From NCBI GenBank assembly GCA_963827065.1, contig CAWGZM010000009.1, forward strand, positions 1-64,000: a stretch of 64,000 nt of DNA, written 5' to 3'. The position numbers and the translations under genes were made by a program. Positions 1 to 8,785 of the stretch are shown here, in pieces. This DNA is from JACVRW01 sp963827065 (GTDB lineage: Bacteria; Actinomycetota; Thermoleophilia; Solirubrobacterales; Thermoleophilaceae). Under the pieces are notes generated by a model that did no database searches, was not told where the DNA came from, and worked only from the letters and a program-made list of their open reading frames with translations. Every line of letters starts with the position of its first letter. Position 1 is the stretch's first letter.

Positions 1-31
1 CCCTCCGCGGCGTGCAAATCCTGACCCAGGT

Positions 32-976
32 GTGGCCTTACACTTCGACGGGCTGGCTGGCATGCGCCCACAGGAGAAGGACATTCGCGTTCCCGGCCCG
101 GCACGAGAGGGTCGCTCAGGGGCGGGCGGCGCTCGCACGGCCGGCATCGTGCTGGCGGGCGGGCGCTCCACACGGATGGGACGGCCGAAGGCGTCACTCG
201 AGTGGCACGGCTCGACCCTTCTTTACCGAATCGCCGGCATCGTCGCCCGCGCCGTGGACGGTCCCGTGGTCGTGGTTCGCGCGCCGGGTCAGAAGCTCCC
301 GTCGCTGCCCCCCGGCGTGCGCGTGGTCGAGGACGCGCGTGAAGGACGTGGCCCGCTTCAGGGACTCGCAGCGGGGCTGACGGCCGTGGCCGGCGACGCC
401 GAACTCGTCTATCTGTCGTCCACGGACGTGCCGCTCCTCCACCCCGCGTTCGTCGCGGCGGTGCTGGCCGCCGCCGACCGGGAGGACGTGGACGTGGCGC
501 TCCCGGTGGCCCAAGGCTTCAAGCAACCGCTCGCGGCGGCGTATCGCACCTCGCTGCTCGCGGACGTGGAGGAGCTGATCGTGAGCGATCGGATGCGGCC
601 GGCGTTCCTCTTCGAGCGCTGCCGGGTCCGCGAGCTGGGCGAGAGCGACTTGCTGCGCGATGCGCAACTGGCCCGTGCCGACCCCGACCTGCTGTCCCTG
701 CGGAACCTGAACAACCCGGCCGACTACAAGGAGGCACGGGCGCGTCCCGAGCCGCCAGTCAGCGTGCGGCGGTTCGGCACGCTCGCACCGACACGCGACA
801 GGGAGCCGCTCGCGTTGCGCGCCGCGACGCTTGGAACGGCGGCAGCGGCCGCCGGCGTCCGACTCGACCGTCACGTCGTGGCGGCGCTGAACGGCGACCA
901 GATCAGCCGCGATCCGGAGCTCCCGCTGGCCGCCGGCGACGTGCTGGCGTTCCTCGCAGCGGACGCGGGCGGCTGA
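32..976 (+). CDS. mobA: MobA-MoaD fusion: molybdenum cofactor guanylyltransferase with C-terminal MoaD-like domain
   Basis: Transfers GMP to molybdopterin in the cytoplasm to make the guanine dinucleotide cofactor used by enzymes such as formate dehydrogenase. The nucleotidyltransferase signature LAGGRSTRMGRPK is at residues 41-53, a DVPLL metal-binding motif lies near residue 130 and NLNNPAD near 230. At 314 aa it is over 100 residues longer than ordinary MobA. The last ~70 residues (from VRRFGTLAP) look like a MoaD/ThiS ubiquitin fold and the protein ends in Ala-Gly-Gly, the tail MoaD needs for thiocarboxylation. The start is uncertain: GTG at 32 or ATG at 62, neither with a good ribosome site. 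It converges on the moeA genes. Confidence 0.85.
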   Translation: MALHFDGLAGMRPQEKDIRVPGPAREGRSGAGGARTAGIVLAGGRSTRMGRPKASLEWHGSTLLYRIAGIVARAVDGPVVVVRAPGQKLPSLPPGVRVVEDAREGRGPLQGLAAGLTAVAGDAELVYLSSTDVPLLHPAFVAAVLAAADREDVDVALPVAQGFKQPLAAAYRTSLLADVEELIVSDRMRPAFLFERCRVRELGESDLLRDAQLARADPDLLSLRNLNNPADYKEARARPEPPVSVRRFGTLAPTRDREPLALRAATLGTAAAAAGVRLDRHVVAALNGDQISRDPELPLAAGDVLAFLAADAGG

Positions 977-1008
977 GATGGCTACCTGATCCGCCGCCCC
1001 ATCTCAGC
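972..1008. terminator. Hairpin between convergent mobA and moeA
   Basis: A perfect 10-bp inverted repeat (GCTGAGATGG at 972-981, CCATCTCAGC at 999-1008) encloses a 17-nt loop and covers both convergent stop codons. There is no T-run, so if it terminates transcription it would do so as an actinobacterial-type stem without U-tract. Confidence 0.5.
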
Positions 1009-2898
1009 GGTGTCGTAGCCGCCCAGTTCCTCGACCGCCTCCCTGAAGTCCGGCGCGGCGAGCAGCTCCCAGAGCGGCTCGAGCAGCGGCTCCTCAACGG
1101 TGCTGCGCCAGAGCACCAAGTCGTATGGCTCTCGGGCGACCGGCACGAAGTCGAGTTCAAAGGCGCGCGCCGCGGCGAGCACGCCGAGCCCGCAGTCAGC
1201 CCGGCCGGCCGCCACCGCGGCGGCGACCGCCAGGTGCGTGTGCTCCTCGCGCTCGTAGCCGTGCACCTCCCCAGGCTCGATCCCACGCTGGGCGAGCTCG
1301 TGGTCGAGGAGCACACGCGTGCCCGCGCCACGCTGGCGGTTCACGTAGCGAAGCCCGGGCCGGACGAGGTCCTCGACGCCGGCCAGCCCCAGCGGGTTGC
1401 CGGGCGCGACGAGTAGGCCCTGGTCACGGTGCGCGAGCCGGATCACCGCCGTGTCGTGGTCGGGCAGCAGCCGCTCGACGTAGGGAAGCGTGTACTCGCC
1501 CGTGGCGGGGTCCAGCAGGTGTGACCCCGCGAGGTGACAGAGGCCGTCGCGGAGCGCCATCAGGCCGCCGAGAGAGCCGACGTTGGACGAGGCGAGCGTG
1601 AGGCGCGGGTCGCGCTCCCGAAGGGCCGAGGCGGCGAGGTCCAGCACGAGGTCGTGGGAGCCCGTGACCACGATGGTGCGTTCGATCTCGCCCACGCCGC
1701 GGAGCAGCCGCACCTGGACCTCTTCGCCGGCGTGGTGGCCCTCGAGCGGGGCGGGAACCACCAGCAGCCCATCGGCGCGCACCAGCGATGTGAGCACTCC
1801 CGCGCCCCTGGGAAGCGGGGTGGCCACGAACTCGCCGCGCACGCGCCCGAGCCGCACCCGGATCCAATCGTCGACGCCCATCGCCGAGGCCAGCTTGCGA
1901 GCGAGTCGCGCGCGGGCCCGCGGCCAGTCGGTCGACGCCGCGCCCTCGAGCCGGGCGAGGAGCGGGGCGGCGAAGATGTCGAAGGTGAGGGAGGCGGATA
2001 CCGGATAGCCGGGAGCACCCAGTATGGGCGTGCCCTCGGCGGCGCCGAGTACCACCGGGTGCCCGGGCTTGACCGCCACGCCGTGCACCGCCAGGGTGCC
2101 GACCTCGGCCACCACGGCCGCGGTGTAGTCGTCGCGCCCGGCGCTCGAGCCGGCGATCACAATCACTAGGTCGGCGTCGGCCGCCGCCTCCCGCACGGCC
2201 GCGCCGATCCGCGCGGAGTCGTCCGGCACGATCGCGTGGCGCACCGCCCAGCAGCCGACCCCCTCGGCCTGCGCCGCGAGCATCAGCGAGTTGGTATCGG
2301 GCAGGTCGCCCGGGCGCAGCTCGCTGCCGAGCGCGCGGATCTCGTCGCCGGTCGGGATGACCGCCACCACGGGGGGCCGCCGCACGACGAGCTCCGTGGC
2401 CCCCGCTGCGGCGGCCGCGGCCACGTCGACGGGACGCAGGCGATGGCCTGCCGGCAGCAGCAGCTCGGCCGCGCTCACGTCCTCCCCGATCGACCGCACG
2501 TGCTGGTACGGGGTAGCCGCGGCGCGGAGCTCCACACCGCCTCCCTCGACCTCGTGCACCTCCTCGCGCATCACCACGGCGTCGAAGGCGGCGGGCAGCG
2601 GGTCGCCGGTGTCGACCAGCTCGTAGGCGGCCGGCTCGAGTCGCGCCGGCGCGGTCTCGCTCGCGCCGACTGTGTCCTCCGCACGCACCGCGATGCCGTC
2701 CATCGCCGCCGCGTCGAACGGGGGCGACGAGCGTGCGGCCCAGACCGGCTCCGCCAGCACCCGCCCGACCGCCTCCTCGAGCGGCATCCGGACGGCCTCG
2801 ACCCTCGCCGGGCAGCCGGCCGCCGCGCACGCCTCGTCCCAAGCGGCGAGCGCCTCGGCGGCCGGGACGTCGTGGATGAAGGGGGTGGCGCGCGCCAC
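982..2898 (-). CDS. moeA: MoeA molybdopterin molybdenumtransferase fused to a PBP-like domain
   Basis: MoeA inserts molybdate (or tungstate) into adenylylated molybdopterin. Residues ~1-400 carry MoeA landmarks: PPFDAAAMDGIAVRAEDT, PTGDEI, GDLPDTNSLML, AGSSAGRDDYTAAVV, VKPGHPVVLG and GAPGYPVSA. The remaining ~230 residues match the periplasmic-binding-protein-like domain known from LysR-type effector domains and molybdate sensors (GSHDLVLDLAA, then ASSNVGSLGGLMALRDG, then NRQRGAGTRVLLD). It has no signal peptide, so this domain is cytoplasmic. At 638 aa it is much longer than plain MoeA (~400). It is last in the operon, 27 nt after the second moeA. The ligand of the extra domain is unknown; an oxyanion or pterin is a guess. 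Confidence 0.88.
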   Translation of the reverse strand: MARATPFIHDVPAAEALAAWDEACAAAGCPARVEAVRMPLEEAVGRVLAEPVWAARSSPPFDAAAMDGIAVRAEDTVGASETAPARLEPAAYELVDTGDPLPAAFDAVVMREEVHEVEGGGVELRAAATPYQHVRSIGEDVSAAELLLPAGHRLRPVDVAAAAAAGATELVVRRPPVVAVIPTGDEIRALGSELRPGDLPDTNSLMLAAQAEGVGCWAVRHAIVPDDSARIGAAVREAAADADLVIVIAGSSAGRDDYTAAVVAEVGTLAVHGVAVKPGHPVVLGAAEGTPILGAPGYPVSASLTFDIFAAPLLARLEGAASTDWPRARARLARKLASAMGVDDWIRVRLGRVRGEFVATPLPRGAGVLTSLVRADGLLVVPAPLEGHHAGEEVQVRLLRGVGEIERTIVVTGSHDLVLDLAASALRERDPRLTLASSNVGSLGGLMALRDGLCHLAGSHLLDPATGEYTLPYVERLLPDHDTAVIRLAHRDQGLLVAPGNPLGLAGVEDLVRPGLRYVNRQRGAGTRVLLDHELAQRGIEPGEVHGYEREEHTHLAVAAAVAAGRADCGLGVLAAARAFELDFVPVAREPYDLVLWRSTVEEPLLEPLWELLAAPDFREAVEELGGYDTAEMGRRIR

Positions 2899-2925
2899 GG
2901 CTACATCCTCCCGCGCGCGCCTCCA

Positions 2926-4164
2926 TCAGTGATACAGCGTCACCTCGACCTCGCTGCCGGCCGGCAACCCGGTCGCGGCCTCCGGGACCAGCAGGTACCC
3001 GTCCGCGCCGGTGAGGATGGAGAGCAGCGACGACGATCCGAAGAGCGGTGTCGCCACGCCCTCGCGCACGCGGGCCTGCACGACGTCGACCCGGCCCGCC
3101 GCCGAGGGGAGGTCGCGACCGAGCCGGACGCGCGCGGTGGGCTCGGGCGACGGCTCGGTGCAGCCGCCCACAAGGCGCACGATCGGCACTCCGACGACGC
3201 GAAAGACCACGAGCGCCGAGCGTGGGTTCCCCGGCAGGCCGATCACAGGAACCCCGCCGCAGTCGGCAAGCAGTGTCGGCTTGCCCGGGCGGAACGCAAG
3301 CCCGTGGCACCAGATCCCCGGCTCGCCCAGCGAGGCGATCGCCGCGGCCGTCTCGTCGCGCGCGCCCACCGACGAGCCCGCCGACACTACGAGCACATCG
3401 CTGTCGCCGAGCGCGCCGCGAAGCGTCGCGGCCAGTGTGTCGCGATCGTCGCGGACGATCCCGGCGTGGCGCGGATCGCCGCCCGCCTCGCCCACGAGGG
3501 CGGTAAGCGCCACAGCGGTCGAGTCACGCACCTGGCCAACATCGAGGTCGGCCGTGTCAGGCGGGACGAGCTCGTCACCGGTCGACACGATTGTCACTCG
3601 CGGGCGGGCGCGCGCTGAAAGCTCGTTCACGCCGGCGGCCGCCAGCATGCCCAGGTCCTGTGCGCGCAGGGGTCGCCCCGCCCGGGCAAGCTCGGCGCCG
3701 GGGGCGGCGTCCTCGTCGGCCCGCACCATCCCGTCTCCGGGCGCGACCGGCCGCAGCACCTCCACCAGCTCCGGCGTAGCCGTCTGGGTGTGCTCCACCA
3801 TGAGCACGGCGTCGGAGCCGGGCGGGAGCGGGGCGCCGGTGGCGATCGCCACGGCGGTCCCAGGCCGGGTGTCCACCTTCGGAGGCCGCCCCATACGTGC
3901 CTCGCCGGCCAGCTCTAGGTACGAGGGAAGGCCCTCGGAGGCGCCATAGGTGTCGGCCGCGCGGACGGCATAGCCGTCCACGGTCGCGCGCGCGAAGCCC
4001 GGCAGGGCGTGCGGCGCCACCAGCGGCTCGGCCGGCACGCGCCCAAACGCCTCGCCGAGGCCGATCCGTTCAGCGCCCGTCCGGCGGCTGGGCCGGAAGC
4101 CCGTCAGCGCCTCGTCCAGCGTCCGGACCGCGAAGAACTCGCGCTGGCTGTGCGCGGGCGCCAT
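2926..4164 (-). CDS. moeA: MoeA molybdopterin molybdenumtransferase (second copy)
   Basis: Plain MoeA of 412 aa, close to the family length. Visible motifs are ARATVDGYAVRAADTYG near the N-terminus, STGDELVPP, VSAGSSVGARDETAAAI, FRPGKPTLLA and GLPGNPRSALV. The ATG at 4164 lies two bases after the stop of the formate dehydrogenase beta gene, which indicates coupled translation; the reading frame stays open further upstream but that part overlaps the previous gene. Having this and the PBP-fused MoeA side by side suggests specialised insertion reactions, for example one for molybdenum and one for tungsten (inference). Confidence 0.9.
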   Translation of the reverse strand: MAPAHSQREFFAVRTLDEALTGFRPSRRTGAERIGLGEAFGRVPAEPLVAPHALPGFARATVDGYAVRAADTYGASEGLPSYLELAGEARMGRPPKVDTRPGTAVAIATGAPLPPGSDAVLMVEHTQTATPELVEVLRPVAPGDGMVRADEDAAPGAELARAGRPLRAQDLGMLAAAGVNELSARARPRVTIVSTGDELVPPDTADLDVGQVRDSTAVALTALVGEAGGDPRHAGIVRDDRDTLAATLRGALGDSDVLVVSAGSSVGARDETAAAIASLGEPGIWCHGLAFRPGKPTLLADCGGVPVIGLPGNPRSALVVFRVVGVPIVRLVGGCTEPSPEPTARVRLGRDLPSAAGRVDVVQARVREGVATPLFGSSSLLSILTGADGYLLVPEAATGLPAGSEVEVTLYH

Positions 4165-4166
4165 CG

Positions 4167-5855
4167 CTACGGCGCCGGGCGCGGGTGCGGTCGAGCCGCC
4201 GTGCCCCCGCGCTGCATCCCGAAAACGCTCATCACCGGACCCAGGGCCACCTGGCCCAGGCCGCAGATCGACGTGAGGCGGACGGTGGCCTCGAGCTCTT
4301 TGAGTCGATCCTCGATCCCCGCCGGCCCGTTCTCGGTGGCGAGCACCTCCGTGAGCATCTCGTGCGCCTTGTGCGAGCCCACCCGGCACGGGACGCACTT
4401 CCCGCACGACTCGTTGCGGAAGAACCGCAATACGTTCGTGCCCGCGGCCAGCAGGTCGGTGCCCTCGGCGATGACGGTAACCGCGCCCGAGCCGAGCATC
4501 GAGCCGGCCTCCTGGACCGGTCCGAAGTCGAGCGGGACGTCGAGGTCGTCCGGCCCGAGGAAGTTCGAGGAGGCTCCGCCCGGCTGGAACGCCAGCAGCT
4601 CAGCGCCGCCGGACACACCGCCCGCGAGCTCGATCAGCTCGCGCGCTGTGGTCCCCATCGGGACGCAATAGACGTCCGGCCGCTCGACGTGCCCCGAGAC
4701 CGCGAAGAACTTGAGCCCCGTCCCGTCGTGCACGCCCTGGGCGTTCCACCAATCCGCACCGCGCTCGAGGATCACGGGAACGTGGGCGAAGGTCTCGACC
4801 GAGTTCATGAGCGTCGGCTTGCCCCTCAGGCCGTACACGCCGGGGAAGGGCGGCTTGTTTCGCGGCTCGCCGCGATGGCCCTCCATGCACTCGAGCAGAG
4901 CCGACTCCTCTCCCAGGATGTAGCCACCGGGCGAGACGAAGACATCGATCTCGAGATCGGTGCCGTCCAGGACGCCGAGCACGCGCAGCCGCTCGATCTC
5001 CTCCCGCAGCACCGCCTCCTCCGGCCCGTACTCGTGGCGGATGAACACCCAGCCCTCGTGCGCCCCGGCCACCGCCATGCCGATCAGCATCCCCTCGAGC
5101 ACCAGGTGCGGCTGCTCGGCCATGATCTGGCGGTCCTTGAAAGTGCCGGGCTCCGACTCGTCGGCGTTGCAGATCGCGTACTTCGGGCGCGCCTCCTGGT
5201 TGGCTACGAGGTCCCACTTCTTGCCGGTCGGGAAACCGGCCCCGCCCATCCCGCGCAGCCCCGAGTCATTCAGCTCGGCGACGATCTGCTCGCCCGCACG
5301 CTCGCCCCGCAGCACCGCGCGAAGCAGCCGGTAGTCGCGAGCGTCCGGCTCGTAGGGGTCGTTGGCCCGGCGCTCGCTGCTACGGCGGACGCCCGCCGGC
5401 TGCACCTCCCCGCTTCGGGCCTCATCCACTAGCTTCTCCGCCTCCGTCGCCGGCGCGGGGCGCTCGTTGACCGCGATCGCGGGGGCGACGTCGCAGCGGC
5501 CGAGACACGACACCGTGTGGAACTCGACCTCGACGTCATCGCCATAGCGCGAGCGCAGCTCGGCGAGGCGCTCCTCGCCGCCGTGCAGCCAGCAGCTGAG
5601 GTCCTGGCACACCGCGAGCTCGACCTTTCTCGGCAGCTCCGTGCGGAAGTGGGGGTAGAACGAGATCAGCCCCTCGATCTCGTACAGCGGGCGACGCTCG
5701 TCGCGCGAGAGCCTCACGAGCTCCTCTCGCGGCAGCCAGCCGTGCTCGCGCTGGATCGCGGTCAGCTTGGGTATCAGGCTGGGTGCGGGGAACTTGCCGG
5801 CGCGCGCCTCGACCCCGGGAACGGGCTTCGGCCCTCCGCCGTTCGGTCCGGTCAT
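4167..5855 (-). CDS. fdhB: NAD-dependent formate dehydrogenase beta (NuoE-NuoF type flavoprotein)
   Basis: Diaphorase subunit that takes electrons from the molybdenum subunit and reduces NAD+ in the cytoplasm. The N-terminal ~130 residues are a NuoE-like thioredoxin-fold [2Fe-2S] domain (CQDLSCWLHG, then SCLGRCDVAPAI). The rest is NuoF-like: GMGGAGFPTGKKW (FMN/NADH site), CNADESEPGTFKDR, and the [4Fe-4S] motif SCGKCVPCRVG with a later Cys in SICGLGQVALGP. At 562 aa it equals NuoE plus NuoF fused, as in soluble formate dehydrogenases and NAD-reducing hydrogenases. The start overlaps the fdhA stop by one base (TGATG). No complex I genes are nearby, so a formate dehydrogenase role is preferred. 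Confidence 0.9.
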   Translation of the reverse strand: MTGPNGGGPKPVPGVEARAGKFPAPSLIPKLTAIQREHGWLPREELVRLSRDERRPLYEIEGLISFYPHFRTELPRKVELAVCQDLSCWLHGGEERLAELRSRYGDDVEVEFHTVSCLGRCDVAPAIAVNERPAPATEAEKLVDEARSGEVQPAGVRRSSERRANDPYEPDARDYRLLRAVLRGERAGEQIVAELNDSGLRGMGGAGFPTGKKWDLVANQEARPKYAICNADESEPGTFKDRQIMAEQPHLVLEGMLIGMAVAGAHEGWVFIRHEYGPEEAVLREEIERLRVLGVLDGTDLEIDVFVSPGGYILGEESALLECMEGHRGEPRNKPPFPGVYGLRGKPTLMNSVETFAHVPVILERGADWWNAQGVHDGTGLKFFAVSGHVERPDVYCVPMGTTARELIELAGGVSGGAELLAFQPGGASSNFLGPDDLDVPLDFGPVQEAGSMLGSGAVTVIAEGTDLLAAGTNVLRFFRNESCGKCVPCRVGSHKAHEMLTEVLATENGPAGIEDRLKELEATVRLTSICGLGQVALGPVMSVFGMQRGGTAARPHPRPAP

Positions 5856-8773
5856 CAGCCGGCGCCTTCGCGCACGCCGGCCGACTCGCCCAACTCCTCC
5901 TGGGGCCCGGCGCGCTCGACCTTCACGGCGCAGAACTTGAACTCCGGGATCTTGCCGGTGGGATCGATCTCGTCGATCGTCAGCACGTTCGCGGCCGCCT
6001 CCCTGAAGTGGAAGGGGACGAAGCAGGTGCCGGGCGTGTCGCGGTGCGACAGCTTCGCGGCGAGCTCAATCGATCCGCGGCGGCTCGTGACCCGCACGTA
6101 GTCGCCGTCCGCGATCCCCATCTCGGCCGCGTCGCCCGGGTTCAGGTAGACGTGTGCCTCCGGCGCGATCGTGTCGAGCGCGTACGAGCGGCGCGTCATC
6201 GAGCCGGTGTGCCAGTGCTCGAGCAGCCGACCGGTGTTGAGCACGAACGGGAACTCCTCGTTCGGCAGCTCCTTGGCGGGCAGCCATTCCGCGGGGACGA
6301 GGTGCGCCTTGCCGTCGTCGGTGTTGAACTCCTCGTCAAACAGCACGACGGTGCCGTCCGTGTGCTCGGGATCCGGGTTCGGGTAGAGCTTGCCCTGCTC
6401 TCCGAGGTTGTCGTACGACAGGCCCGCGTAGTTGGGCATCAGCGAAACGAGCTCGTCGAAGATCTCGCGCGGCGAGTCGTACTCCATCGGCAGCCCGATG
6501 CGGGTCGCGACGTCGCAGACGATGCGCCAGTCCTCTCGCGCCTGCCCCGGCGGCTCGAGCACCCTGCGCCCGATCTGCACCCGCCGGTCGGTGTTCGTGT
6601 ACGTGCCCTCCTTCTCCATGTAGGAGCTGGCGGGGAGGACCACGTCGGCGAACTCGGCGGTCTCGGTGAGGAAGATGTCCTGCACGGCGAGGAACTCGAG
6701 CGAGGCGAGTGCCTTGCGCACCTTGTTCACGTTCGGGTCGGACAGGAACGGGTTCTCGCCCATCATGTACATGCCGCGCACGCCGCCTTTGAGAGCCGAC
6801 GCCACGATCTCCGTGACGGTCAGGCCGCGCTCCGGATCGAGCTCGCGGCCCCAGGCGGTCTCGAAGCGCTGGCGCGCGTCGTCGAGCGTGACTAGCTGGT
6901 AGTCGGGATAGAACATGGGGATCAGGCCGGCGTCGGACGCGCCCTGCACGTTGTTCTGACCCCGCAGCGGGTGGAGGCCGCTGCCGGGTCGGCCCACCTG
7001 CCCGGTGATCGAGCACAGCGCTATCAGGCAGCGTGCGTTGTCGGTGCCGGTGGTGTGCTGGGAGATCCCCATCCCCCAGAAGATGATCGCCGCGCCCGCC
7101 TCGCCCCAGAGCCTCGCCACCTCGCGGATCGTGTCCGCCTCGATGCCGCAGATCTGGGCCGCCCGGTCCGGCGGATACTGCCGCACCAGCTTCGCCAGCT
7201 CACCGTAGTTCGTCACGCGCTGCGAGATGAACTCGCGGTCCACCAGGTCGAGCCGGATGACCTCGTGCATCACGCCGTTGTAGAACGCGACATCGGTGCC
7301 CGGCTTGATCTGGCAGTAGATGTCGGCATGGTCAGCGATCTTCTCGCGCCGGGGATCGACCACGATCAGCGTCGTGCCGCGCCGCCTGGCCTGCTTGAAG
7401 AACGACGACGCGACGGGATGGTTGGCGGTCGTGTTGGTGCCGGCGAGGATCGCCACGTCCGAATTGACGATGTCGCCGTAGGTGGTGGACACCGCGCCCG
7501 AGCCAACGCCCTCGAACAGCGCCGCAACGCTCGATGCGTGGCAGAGGCGCGTGCAGTGGTCGACGTTGTTGGTGCCGAAGCCGGCCCGGATCAGTTTCTG
7601 GAAGAGGTACGCCTCCTCGTTCGAGCACTTGGCCGAGCCGAAGCCGGCGATCGAGCCCGGGCCGTGCTCGCCGTGGATCGCCCGCAGGCGGTCGGCGACG
7701 AGATCAAGAGCCTCGTCCCAGCTGGCCTCGCGGAAATGCGGAAGCACCTCGTCGTAATTGACGAGGCCGCCGGGCTTGCGCCGCCCGCGACCCTCCCCGC
7801 GCACATCCGAGGACAGCGGCCCCTTGGGGTACGACTGCTCGCGGCGGATGAGCGGCGTGGTCAGCCGCTGCGGCGACTGCGCGTAGTCCCAGCCGTAGCG
7901 GCCCTTCACGCACAGGCGACGGTGGGAGCCGGGCTGCTCGCGGCCGTCCGCGAAGGAGATCGCGTTCCGCTCCCGGTCGACGTGGTAGGTGAGCGCGCAG
8001 CCGACGCCGCAGTAGGGGCAGACCGTGTCCACGGAGTCGAGCTCCGAGCGCGGGCTGATGGGCACGTCCCGAATGGGCTTGTTGACGAGCGCGCCTGTGG
8101 GGCAGGCCGCCACACATTCGCCGCATGTCACGCAGGAGGACTCGCCCATCGGGTCGTTCAGGTCGAAGGCGATGCGGGCCGTGTAGCCCTTCCCGGAGCG
8201 GCCGATGACGTCGTTGCCCTGGATGTCGTCGCAAGCCCGGACGCAGCGGTCGCAGAGGATGCAGGCGTCGTGGTTGACGGAGATGACTGGGTTCGAGTGG
8301 TCCTCCCCGCGGCCGGACCCGATCGGCAGCCGCAAGCCGCCGGCTCGGCCGGCGGCGCGCGGATCGCTTTCCTTTTCCTCGCGCTCGAGGCCGTAGCGGC
8401 GCGCGAGCTCGAGGAGCTCGTTGTCCGCCGTGGTCGTCTCCTTGGGATCCTCGTCCGTCGGCGGTTGGTCGGCGAGCAGGAGCTGCGTGAGCGTGGCACG
8501 GCGCTGTTCGACATCCGGCGTCGCCGTCTTCACCTCCATGCCGTCCTCGCAGGGGCGCACGCAGGCCGCGGCGTATACCCGCCCGCCGACGTCCACAGCG
8601 CAGATGCGGCACACGCCCACCGGGTCGTAGCGCTCGTCGTGGCAGAGCACCGGAATCTCGATTCCGGCCTCCTTCGCGGCCTCCCAGATAGTCGTGCCCT
8701 CAGGCACGGTGAACTCGTGACCGTCGATCGTCAGGGTCACGGTGCGGCTAGCCGGAGAGGCGATCACAGCCAC
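5855..8773 (-). CDS. fdhA: Formate dehydrogenase alpha subunit (molybdopterin, Cys type)
   Basis: Oxidises formate to CO2 at a molybdenum (or tungsten) bis-pterin centre and passes electrons to the NuoEF-type partner. The 972 residues carry a NuoG-like [2Fe-2S] domain (CHDERYDPVGVCRIC with a later CVRPC), two ferredoxin clusters (CILCDRCVRAC and CVTCGECVAACP), the CPYCGVGC cluster of the catalytic part, and the molybdopterin domains. The active-site segment reads NVDHCTRLCHASSVAAL, so the metal ligand is cysteine followed by histidine, not selenocysteine. The C-terminal dinucleotide-binding domain begins around NTGRLLEHWHTGSMTRRS. The start is GTG at 8773, with an in-frame GTG two codons later. 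Confidence 0.93.
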   Translation of the reverse strand: MAVIASPASRTVTLTIDGHEFTVPEGTTIWEAAKEAGIEIPVLCHDERYDPVGVCRICAVDVGGRVYAAACVRPCEDGMEVKTATPDVEQRRATLTQLLLADQPPTDEDPKETTTADNELLELARRYGLEREEKESDPRAAGRAGGLRLPIGSGRGEDHSNPVISVNHDACILCDRCVRACDDIQGNDVIGRSGKGYTARIAFDLNDPMGESSCVTCGECVAACPTGALVNKPIRDVPISPRSELDSVDTVCPYCGVGCALTYHVDRERNAISFADGREQPGSHRRLCVKGRYGWDYAQSPQRLTTPLIRREQSYPKGPLSSDVRGEGRGRRKPGGLVNYDEVLPHFREASWDEALDLVADRLRAIHGEHGPGSIAGFGSAKCSNEEAYLFQKLIRAGFGTNNVDHCTRLCHASSVAALFEGVGSGAVSTTYGDIVNSDVAILAGTNTTANHPVASSFFKQARRRGTTLIVVDPRREKIADHADIYCQIKPGTDVAFYNGVMHEVIRLDLVDREFISQRVTNYGELAKLVRQYPPDRAAQICGIEADTIREVARLWGEAGAAIIFWGMGISQHTTGTDNARCLIALCSITGQVGRPGSGLHPLRGQNNVQGASDAGLIPMFYPDYQLVTLDDARQRFETAWGRELDPERGLTVTEIVASALKGGVRGMYMMGENPFLSDPNVNKVRKALASLEFLAVQDIFLTETAEFADVVLPASSYMEKEGTYTNTDRRVQIGRRVLEPPGQAREDWRIVCDVATRIGLPMEYDSPREIFDELVSLMPNYAGLSYDNLGEQGKLYPNPDPEHTDGTVVLFDEEFNTDDGKAHLVPAEWLPAKELPNEEFPFVLNTGRLLEHWHTGSMTRRSYALDTIAPEAHVYLNPGDAAEMGIADGDYVRVTSRRGSIELAAKLSHRDTPGTCFVPFHFREAAANVLTIDEIDPTGKIPEFKFCAVKVERAGPQEELGESAGVREGAG

Positions 8774-8785
8774 GAACAGAGGTTA

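Noticed and set aside
4167..8773. NuoE/F/G-like domains as part of respiratory complex I
   Set aside because: The large subunit has the formate dehydrogenase active-site Cys-His and no other nuo genes are present; Moe/Mob genes surround it.
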